A DNA stretch of 64,000 nt, taken from NCBI RefSeq assembly GCF_018143015.1, contig NC_054742.1:52771195-52835194 (forward strand). The letters are read 5' to 3'. The notes below the pieces were generated by a model. The model worked only from the letters and a program-made list of their open reading frames with translations. It ran no database searches and was not told the DNA's origin. How positions within the stretch are numbered: position 1 is the stretch's first letter; each line of letters begins with the position of its first letter. The position numbers were made by a program, and so were the translations under genes. The stretch comes from Lytechinus variegatus (lineage: Eukaryota > Echinodermata > Echinoidea > Temnopleuroida > Toxopneustidae). Positions 22,601 to 33,900 of this stretch are shown here, piece by piece.

Positions 22601-24940
22601 ATTCAAGCTTAAAATTTCGATCAGTGCAGGAAAATATAAGGAAGTGAGTAATTCACTGAATCAGACCACAAAATATCAAGTAATTATATTTTCAGGAAAT
22701 TCATGAAATATTGGTAATATACATTCTAAAAATGTAATACCCTCACTATTACCCATGACCTCAAGGTAATATGACAATTTTTTTTTCACTTTTCAGTCGA
22801 TCTTTTTCAATATGAAAAAGGCATGAAAGTACACGTTTGTTTAAAATTTAATATGATATTCATTGTGATCCACCCATCCCCATGAAATTTTGGCCCCTGT
22901 TTGAAATATTTCAGGATTAAAACAAAATTAAGGCTGAGTATGATTGATGTAACATACATTTATGTACATCCAACTAAAACCTGCATATATGTGGACTCAA
23001 TCTCCAACTATATTTCAGGGTGGACTTTAAAGACCAATATCAAAACTTTAAGGTAGAACCTAAATTTTGAAGGTCAGTACCCTGTATTCTGTTAGCTGCA
23101 AACCACTTCTGTGTTGTAAGAGATATATGACATATTACTGAGCTCTTGTCCATGGAAAATCCCTCTATATAATGAACTTCACTTTAAAAATATGATGCAC
23201 TTGGTTCAGCAAAAAATTGATCACAAAATGATGTAAATATAATACCTCTTTGAATGATAATGATGTGCCGAAACAAATGAAAATGAGGCATGAGGTACAG
23301 TCAAATAAAAAAAAATGCAAACTCAATACACGATACTGCCTTGGGCAATCTTGGGATGGAGGCAGAATAAAATATTTTTCCGATTGTCATACCTAATGAT
23401 ATTAGAAAAGAAACAATATGTAATACATTAAGTGTAGATTTGAAGAAATGTATTGATATACAAATGATTTTTATAACAAGTCCAATTTCAAACCATGCAT
23501 ATAAAGATTAATCATCATTGCAGCAAATAATACTGGCAGAAATTTCCTCCAGACAAAATTTTAAACCTTAATCCTAAAATGGTACAATGCCTTCCTTCAG
23601 AATGATGAATTTTCTGTGGGTTGTTAAAACCTTGTATCTCAAAGTTTGAAATTTGAGGATATCTCAGAAAAAGCTGTAAATTACGGCAAAAGAAAGGTTG
23701 CCATTTATACCATTTAACTAAATAATACAGCATTTTCAGAGCTCTCTGCAAAATTGTTGGATTTTGAGATATGAAGTTTTAACAGCCTGACATGATATCT
23801 ATCTACTAAAACTATCAAGATAACAAAATGGTAGCAGAGGATGAGAGATGAAAGAAATGTCATACTCAAAACCAATCCAATCCTTACATGTAGTAGGTTG
23901 TGTTTTTTTTTGTGGCATTATATCTCATTACAAGGATTAGTGACTTACTGTTTTGAAATTTCCTGATTTTCCACAACAGAATACTAAATTTTCCTGACTT
24001 GGCAAACACATTAGACACTGATTTACAGTATGAAATTAAGCTTAGTGCAATTCAGTTGCATGTAACCAAAGCATAAATTTGTTCACTATAAGAAAATATA
24101 CTGAATGAATAATAATATTGTATTGCTTGTAGAAGAATACTTTACTTTTGGAAAAGATGTATAAGATTCCCTGACTTTCGCGAAATTCTGTATCCAATTC
24201 ACTGTTCTTCTTTCGGTAACAAGGACGTTTGCTCCTCTGCTAATTTATTTGAATATGCAGTGTGAAGGTTAGGTTTGTGATAGTGGTTTTTGGTTCAGAA
24301 TCATGTCAGATTAGGATTCAGGATAGTTACGTTTAAAGAGAAATTCCAGTAGTTGCAGTAAACACTGATTTCATGAGAAAGTCTGTAAAACAAGGCTTAA
24401 TTGTCAGTATATCATCAAGGATCTAGATCTGGTACAGTACATTAACTGAACTTTGTGAAATCTTGAAATCTACGCTGAAAAATGTTCACACCGAAGATCC
24501 CCAACACAGATAAGCGCACGTGGGACAATGTATAATTATTGCTTAGAGCGTCGGGCCCGACACTCTACCCGAATCCTGTGCTTATTTGCTGATTTCTCAG
24601 CAATTACACAATTTCTTCCAGAATCCTTTGGCACATGCGTTTTATTTATACAAACAGACACTTTGGTGGTCATTTCATTGGATTCTGTACGAACTCATTT
24701 TGATATCGTTACCAAAACTAGCATTTACCTTTAAAGTTTATGTTTGGCTTAATGCTTGGATTTTCAGTTGGAGCAAGTGTTAAAGGAACAAATGTCATTG
24801 TCAGGTGACCAGTGTTGTTCTATCTACGTAATTACAAAGATTCACTATTCAATGTGTGTTTTGCCTTTAACATATACAAATCAGTATTATCATCCATTGA
24901 ACATGCAGTCGGTGTTGCATCACATATAGATGTGAGATTA
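19685..24940. other. Convergent intergenic region PRPF18-RAD18
   Basis: No coding sequence is supported in these 5.3 kb. AATAAA at 19691-19696 lies only 14 nt after the PRPF18 stop, so a more distal poly(A) site is likely. A 123-bp MITE is at 21903-22025. The rest is AT-rich single-copy-looking DNA. For RAD18 a minus-strand AATAAA lies at 24641-24646, about 295 nt past its stop. Confidence 0.5.
21903..22025. mobile_element. MITE with TGGGGCCCGTAACACA inverted termini
   Basis: Left TGGGGCCCGTAACACAGAGC and right TTTGTGTTACGGGACCCA are inverted repeats with one mismatch, and AGCAATGATCG against CAATTGCTAACC extends the pairing loosely. It is 123 bp and non-coding, a miniature element related in style to the one at 9140-9284 (both begin GGGGCCCGT). 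Confidence 0.65.
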
Positions 24941-27900
24941 TCAGTAAGCCGATGTTTTCCCCCTCTTTCGTGATCTCGTTAGTCTTGTTTCCTTCCCTGT
25001 CTCTAACACATCATCAGGATTGACTTCTGGTTTACGCTTCCTCCGAATTGTTCGCTTGTTTTTCTTTTCTTGAACTGCATCAGGGCTGAAAATAAAATCA
25101 AGTAAAAGTGGATGGATCAATGCATTAAATTAAATTGAATTATTTAATTCATACATTATACATTTTTATCATGTAATTGCAGAAACGGGTCTCCTCTTAT
25201 TTACTGCATGGAATATAATTTTTATATAAGTCCTTATAGAATATTGTTCCCCCCCCAAAAAAAAAAATCTTTCAGCTACTGTATAGCATAAAATACAACC
25301 AAAAGAATTTCACAGAAGGAAATAATAAAAGAATGTAGTACAAATCTCACAAAACGGGATGTATATTTACGGGAACTATATATGCATGAAGTGAAATTAT
25401 TTCATTTTAATTGATTTTTTTTCTGTTACAATAATACATTTGACCATGAGACCCCACAATCTAATCAGATCATTGTCCCTCCGATATGCATACATGAGTC
25501 AAGTTTTAAGTCCATCCCTCAAACGGTTCTGTTATCACAAGAACAAGTTTTTCAATGTATATAATGACCTCTGTAACCCAAACTCTTATCAGATCATCGT
25601 CACTCCCAAATCCATACTTGGACAAAGTTTTAAGTTGATTCGTGAAACGGTACTGTTTAATACTTATCACAAGAATGCAAACAGGACAGATGGACTGACA
25701 ACCCTAAGACACATTAATGTCTCCGGCAACCACATTTGGTGCGCGAAGGCAGGAAAAAAGAATCAGCTTACCTCTCCGGTATACAGTTAATGTCCCCAGG
25801 TGAAGGCACATCACCATGACTACCAGATTCACTGAAAGACTGAATAAAATGGGGAAGAATGGAGAAATTCATTTAATTTTATGAAAAAAAAACTTTTGAT
25901 CAAGAGCAACTGGAAACTGGAATATCAATCATAATAGTAACTTTTTAAATTTCAACCAAAAAGACATTGTAAAGTACATTCATATATGGTATATATGAGG
26001 AAGTGCAAGCTATGACAATCAAAAAGTAACTCCCATTTTTTTAAAGTAATGTAACTGAAGTTTTTTGCCGAACACACTTTAGCAAAATAATTTGGCAGAA
26101 CATTCCTATCCTCCTTACCCAACTTTTGCGTAAAAATATAATTACCTATGTCATGCATACTAAACATTGATAAAGTCAAATATAAACTATTCTAAAGCTA
26201 AGGCAAAAAAAAAACAATACTAGCACTTTTGCATAATTATTCAGTGTGCTAACTCAACCATGACATGGTAACAACCTCCGATATTCAAATTTAAATGTTA
26301 GTCCAGTCTGGCTTCTTTAAGAAGTAGAAAGTAACAATTGCCAAAGCCAGATTACCCAAGCACCAAATTGGCTACCACAAAAAGTAAAAAAAAAAGAAAC
26401 AAGACCCTTTACCCCCCACCCCCAATGCCAACTTAACTATTCAAAGTTTTATGAAAACCTGTATCCTAAATCACATTCATCAGTAACTGAATAACAGGCA
26501 GACAAGCTAAAAACATTATCGTTGGTAGTCTTCTTGGTGCAGCTTTGACTTTTGTGCAGATGAACACAAACTTCGGTCGACATTTTATGCAATACTGTTT
26601 CATTTTCCCTCATCCAATATTCAAAACAAAGATAATACACTAAATACCTTATTGAAATCTATACTTCACAATACTAACTTTCCTCCTCTCATTTCATTAA
26701 CTAAATATTTTTCTACAGCACTTTTCATTGGGCTCTAAATTAATTTGCAGATATTTCACAGAAGTGCCGTTGTTTAACGCGCCTGACTAGACTCTAGAAA
26801 GTCTGGGGTTCAAAACCTGGCCGTGACACTTAATCCTAAGAGCAAGGCATTCTCAACATTGCTCTTTAACCTCTATTAGATGATGACAATAAAGGTTATT
26901 CCCAGATGAAAATAATCCAATCTGATTGATCAATAACCTCTGTTAAACCCAATATGCACCAAACACAAAACCAGGGGGGTGTTTTACAAAGATTTAAGTA
27001 TGACTTAGAGTCGCACTTAAATGTCTAGTTGCGCGCAGTATAAAAGGCATGACAGCATTGGTCAGATCACGCCAAGAGGACGCGCACTACTGCGTATTGA
27101 TCAATAAGATTGCGCGTTGCATATCATGTACGCGTCGACATTTAAGTGCGACCCAAGTCATACTTAAATCTTTGTGAAACACCCCCCAGGAGATAATAAA
27201 TGAGATGGCAACAGGCATTCCAGAAAAGTGGACTAAGCCAGTTCAGCTAGGTCACTGCTATGAGAATACAAACCAATATCTTTGGCTTCCTGAGGCAAAT
27301 TTAATTAACTTACCTCTAAAGTGACTAAGCTGCTTCCTTCTGAGATAGTATCAATATCATTCAGGAGTAAGGTGTTGGGAGGAGGTGGTACTGAACTAGG
27401 TAGAACATCTCCCTGCTGCTTATCTAACATCTCAGTACCTAGTACACACAATGCAAACGAAACATATGGAATATCAAAGAATGCACATTTAATTACAGAG
27501 TATAGCTTTCATGAAAAAAGCATATTCATCACTAGCAGATCACTATATTTCAAAACATTCTTTATAAGTTGCAAGAATGGACAAAACTCATTGGGTGATT
27601 TCAAGTACGGTGTTCGGTGTTGGTGATGAGAGCGTATAAAGTCTGCTGAACCGAGCTCCAACACCGAGCTGGGTTCAGAGGAACGATACCGGTTGTGTTT
27701 ATCGATAGCACATGACGTCACGCCTCTGCACTGCTAAATCATCTCAACTTCACGTGAGAAGTCTCGACGACGAAAATGAAATCGGAGAGAAATGCATTAA
27801 ATTCTCATCGTACAGAATACCGATGCTTTAATTAATTCAAGAATTCAAAAAAGTTAACATTATTCTTCATCAAAATATATAAAGCTCAAATAATTTGAAC

Positions 27901-30900
27901 TCATCTTAACTGTAAAAGCTAATTTTACCAGGATGTTTCATCGTGTTCACCGCCTGTTCACGAGCTTGAGATTGCCAACACCAACACCGAACTTGAAATC
28001 ATGATTTTCCCAATCCCTGGGGGTTGGTGTTGGTGAATGGGGAAATTGCAAGTAGATCGTCAACACCAGCCGCAGTGCTGGGTTTAGCAGACGACATTCA
28101 ACACCATTCTTCAACACGAACTGCCGGAAATACGTCATATTTTTCAAGGTCAATCCCAACACCAGCCTGATTTCAAGTACGGTTATATGGCTGGTGTTGT
28201 CACAACACCAACACCAGATTTCAACACCGTACTTGAAATCACCCATTGGCTCTGGCACCCATATGGTGAGAAGAGGCATCAAAACGCACTAAAATATTAA
28301 AACAGGTAATCAAGTACAAGCAATTAAAGAGGATTACAAGTTGTCAACCAGGCAGTCTCACCATCATTATCTGATTTCTTCACAGATGAACTGGACTGAG
28401 CTTTGCCACTGCTGCTACCAATGGAACAATGACCAAAGACAGGGCTGATCTCATCCTCTGTCACATCCATCTGTTCCTCAGAGTTCCCTGCCATTTCTGT
28501 CCTCTCCACAGTGCACTTCTTTATTGCACTCTCCTCTCTATCCTCAACTAGAAGTTCCACCTCTGGAGATGAGATCCGACTGTCTGTGCCATCAATGTCT
28601 TTGGTGGACTCTGTGAAATACTTGCTCTTCTTTGATTTTAGACGGCTTAGTTTGGCCCCTTCTTGTCTCTCAGTGACATCAATGTTTTCTGTTGATGCAT
28701 GTGAGTCCATAGGCGGAACATCAGAGTTGTCTAAGCTGCAGAGTTGATCACTTGGTCCTGTTGATTTTACATCTATTCTACCAGTACTTAAGGGTTCCTC
28801 TGGGTTTGGAGGAGTTCTGGCAGCACCATCATTGTTCTTTTCAACAACTTCATGTCCACTGTCGGTTGAAGATGTCCCTGGCATGGCATCATCCTTTGTC
28901 GCTGGAGGTATCTTGGTTACAGATGGAAGTTTGGGCCCTTCTTCAGCTTCCGCTTTCCCTGACTTCTTAGAGTTCTGATTACGGTCTCTGATGTTCTTTA
29001 TTAGATCATTAAACTGCGCACCATGAGATTTCACTGTTGAAAAGTAAGGACGAAACAAATTAAACTTAAATTAATTTTAGCAAACTAGCAACTAGCCAAT
29101 AATAAATCAGTCTCTTTTCTCCTAGCTGAGGAAAACATTAAGTGCCTTGACTATTCAATCTAACTTTACTATCAGGTGTGTGAAATCTTGAGATCCTAGG
29201 ACATTGAATAAAAATGCAGCATTTCTAATGATGATACATTGAAGAATTTAACTGCACATCAACCAATCTATCAATGCTAATTTGACTCCTAAGTCCTTTG
29301 CTTCGTAATTTCTCATTTGATATTGATAAAAACTAGATTCTGGAATAAAAATACACAAAAAATTCTAGTAAAATACATGAGTAATTTGCAAAACAACTAT
29401 TAGCTAACATAAATTATTACAAAACAATAGATAGCTATACAATTTATCAAATTTTGACAATTTCTTGTAAACTGTAACATAGTTTCGACAATTTTTTTTT
29501 CAAAAGATCTGGCATCAAAATTTCCTCTATGTCATTTGCATTATTTTCTATAATAGAATACAAAATGGTTTCATTCGCAAAAAACTACATAGAGACACCA
29601 TTTACACATGTAAACTATTGTGTTTCTCAGGTTTTTCATGGCTGAGATAAGCCTGAAGGGAGCCAAATTGACTCCCACCCCCTCCCCCCATAACACAGGC
29701 ATCATATTCTCCTCTGAAATAAAAATCTAGAAAACAGCCAAGGGTCACTAAGTCACCGCCAAAGTCTGAGGCTCCCCATTTGGGGGTACAAGCTCTTGCA
29801 TAGTACAGAAATCGCAAGTGATTTTTCAAGGTGAGTCTGATAGTTTTGTTATTTTACTTTAAAAAGAAGTAAAAAAAAACATGAAAATGTTCTTGGGCAA
29901 AGGATTTCATGTAAAAAAAATCTGAATTCCAATTTTAATCTGTAGAATATTATGCCTGTAAAAGGAAAATTTAAAGTTTTTTAGGGTTCTTGCAATATCA
30001 TTACACACATGCATCATATAAATACAATCTGAAATAAGATTAATATTTATTCATAATTATCAACAAAACATTACTATCACTACATACATGATGTTCATGT
30101 ACTTACAATATTCTTTTTGTGCTTTTGCTATCTCGTCTTCAGGAAGAGATCTCTTTACTTTTAGTCTCTGAAATAAGGAATTAAGAAGTAGAGTCATTAC
30201 TGATAAGAATATATCTAGAACAGAAGATTATGTTAAAGGACAAGTCCACCCCAACAAAAAGTTGAGTTACATAATTAGAGAAAAATCTAACAAATATAAC
30301 ACTGAAAATTTGATCAAAATCGGATGTAAAATAAGTCATGACATCTTAAAGTTTTGCTTAATTTCACAAAATAGTCATATGCACATACTGGTTGGTATGC
30401 AAATGAGGAGACTGATGAAGTCATCCACTCACTATTTCTTTTGTTTTGTTATTATATGAAATATTTTAAATTTCTCCTCATTACCAAGTGAAACAACGAT
30501 AACCACCATGAACATGTGGAATTAGCATTGTTAAATACTATATGGTTCAGTCAAGTTGGTTCTTATTATCAAATCAGTTAAAAAATGAAATATTGTATAA
30601 TTCAAACACTAAAAAACAAAAGAAATAGTGAGGGACATCATCAGCTGTCTCATTTGCATGCCACAAAGTAGTGCATATCACTGTTTTGTGAAAAATAGGG
30701 AAACTTTCAAATGTCATAACTTCATTAGTCTAAATCCGATTTTGATGAAATTTTCAGCGTTATGCTCATTTGATTTTTTCTCTATTTATTCATATCAAAA
30801 TTTTTCTGGGGTGGACTTGACCTTTAAGGAATAAAACAAGAATCTTCTTTACTTACTTTATATTTCATCACTGGGCTGTTATAACCTTGTATCTTATTTT

Positions 30901-33900
30901 CTCAAAACTTTTGAGGACAGATTTATAGAGAAAGCTTGATTTTAAAGGTAAGACATTAGGTAGCAACCTTCTTTAGCCTAGATAGAGTTCTCTACATGAC
31001 AATATCAGGTTTTTCTGAGGTGCTCCAATTTTTTTATTATTATTATTATGAGATGCATTATTTTATTTGTATCTTTTACTAATTTCATGAGAGATTGATA
31101 AATGCAAGCATTAAAGTCATAAATAAACGGATAAAATTATTATCATAGGATGGTTTACCTGTTCAGCATGAGTGGGATTAGGCTGTCCCTTGAGTTTATC
31201 AATCTTGTTGAATTCTCTGACAATGGTTTCTACTGGCAAAGGATTTGCAGCATCGCAATGTGCATTGTACATCAGGGTGTACTCAAGCAATCGCTTGTTG
31301 AGAATCTGATGATTTGAAAGAGTGGACATACATATCATGATGACATGAATATATATGAAACTTAGATCAGTACCTACAAACTTGAAATTAACAATACATA
31401 TCTTCCCCCTTCATTCTATCTAACTAGATTTTTTATTCATACATTTTGGCCCAAATTCACAAAGGTGGTTTTGAAAATCCATGGCTGAATCCACAGTTTA
31501 TGCAGATTTCCTGTATAAATTACGCTCATATTAGCGCGTATCGAGAGTCTGTATAGATACGCTATTTTATTCATGAGTCCACTGTTTGAAGAGTGGGCTC
31601 ATTAATTGAAAACAGTGGACTCATGAATAAAATAACATGGATAAGCATGGCAACAGGCATCAATTTGGCGCACTGTGACAAAAGCACGCATCAGCATTGG
31701 ACATTTTTTTAATATATGCGGTAATATAAGCGTAATTTAGTCAGGAAATCTGCATAAACCATGAGTTTGGTTTCCCATTTCTATTATGTTCATTGGCTCA
31801 GTATCTGAATATTTATTTACATTACCTTCTGAAAATAATGTAGGCCATGCAGACATTGCTTTAAAACTTGACAGAGTTCCCTCCTGATGAGTTTATTTTG
31901 CATTTGATCTACTTCAGTTGGCTGTTCATCTTCAAACTTCTTAATTTCATACCCTACATTTACAAGAAAACAATCAACACTTACCTGTCTGTTCCCCTGA
32001 GAGCTAAGTCCATATTCTCTTAGTTTCTTCCTCATCTCTTTATCCGACAGCAAGCTGGAGACAATTTTAGGCAAAGGCTTCCTTTTTGGCATTCTAATAA
32101 TGATAAAACACAAATATTGAAAGGGGTCAAATCCATTGAAATTCAAATGCTTAAGGCATGTTAAGTGATTTGTAAGTTGTAGGTACATTTTACCACTCAC
32201 AGGAATGTTATTCATTTCTTATTATAAATAATAATACAGGAAAAGCAAGTTTTATCAAGGCCATTGAACCACAAATGTTAAAGGCATGTAAAGTGATAAG
32301 TATATCAAAGTTGTAGGCACATTCTACCACTCACACAAATTTCATTCATTTATTATAAAGGAATCACCTAGGCATGATAGAAAATACTTGAGAAATTGAT
32401 TTTAATTGGCAACAAAACCAACCCAATGTGGATATCAAAATTAATATTTGCTACAAGCCAAAAATTTTAATATCATAAAAAATAACAAGTATAGAAATAG
32501 AATGGATAAAAAAAAGAGGGGGGGATGATAAAAGACATAAAGAAAAAGGGAAAGGAGAAAGAGAAAAAAAATCTTTATGTACATAATTTGAGTTCTATTT
32601 CTTACCTTCTTTTGGCTTCTTTTTCTTCACTCTTAGTAAGACACGAGTCAAGGTGAACGTTGATGTGCTTGGAGGAAATAGGCACTCCACATACAGGACA
32701 TTCAACTTGAAAAGCATGATTAATAAGAGAAAAATAAAGAGAACAAAGTTACAGCTTCAAACAGATTTGTGAGAAGGTCAAGACTCAAACTTACAGGCTC
32801 ACATGGAAAAGGTCCTGAAAATTTGTTAAACTTCGCAAGAGATAGGCAATGGCCATTTTGGATGGGGAAGCAAGAACGAGCTGTGACATCCTAATCCATC
32901 CTGCTTCCCATTTCAATGAATATGATTGGGAAATCAATCTTGTTCAAAATATGAATAAAGAAAATTAGTAGGTGAGAAAAATATATATAGTTTTCTTTTT
33001 TTCTTAAAATGTTTATCATTGCCATTGGAATCTGGAACGATACATTTCTGTCTCGATTAAGCCCTAATAATTTTATAAATAGTTTAAATTTAGTACACCT
33101 TTGTGAAAAATTACATACAAATGCAAATATTTTTCAAAGAAACCTACCCTTTTCACTTCGGGTGATTGGTGTTTCATTCTTCTCTGCTGCTGATCCTACA
33201 TGTACACTTGTCAGTCCTCGGCTAGTGGATGGCTTGGAAGGTGTCACTACAGCAAATACATCTTCATCGCTGAGATCCCCGTCATTAGGTACCTGGTATG
33301 TGGGATCAATATTCTCTTCATTGGATTTATTGAGAGTGGAGGAAGAGGTTTCTGTTGATCCACCTGGCTCCATCAACAGATCTTCTTCAATTGAGGAAGC
33401 GGTTTTTTGGGGAGATGCAGCTGATGAAGATCCAAGGTCAGATGCATGGCTGGATATTTTGTCTCTGGTGTTCTGGTAGTTTGATCGTCTCTGTGGAAAA
33501 AGTGTTAACATGCATTTAATATAAATTAAAGCACACATGTTCTATATTATCTCCTCCCACTTATCCAAATTGGTCTAACCTTGTAACCTCACTGGAGCCT
33601 AAGGGAGTCTTTCATAAAGCATCTTGTCAGTAACTTTCAGTTAATCCCCCCCCCCCCTTCTCTCTCTTCTATCTTGCAATTATTATTCTGCTATAGTTTT
33701 GGGAACCTTGCTTTTGAAATGCCATAGGGCTATTCAAGCTTTATTAGGATCCCATCTGGATCCTAAAAAAGTATTTCTTCCATTGTACTTTTACTTATAT
33801 GCGAAACTTGATGAATCAGTTCTCAGGTTATTAATCAAGCATTCGAGGTAGAATTTGTGATCCACTCGCAATCATTGGAATAATGCAAAGTTGTCGAGGA

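Noticed and set aside
25440-25790. 116-codon open frame as a gene
   Set aside because: It spans a two-unit tandem repeat in RAD18 intron 13 and resembles no protein family.
26764-26830. Functional tRNA gene in RAD18 intron 12
   Set aside because: Only box-like motifs are present; no cloverleaf with a closing acceptor stem can be drawn.
28511-28970. Plus-strand open frames of 72-78 codons
   Set aside because: They lie antisense to the large RAD18 exon 11, whose frame is supported by splicing on both sides.
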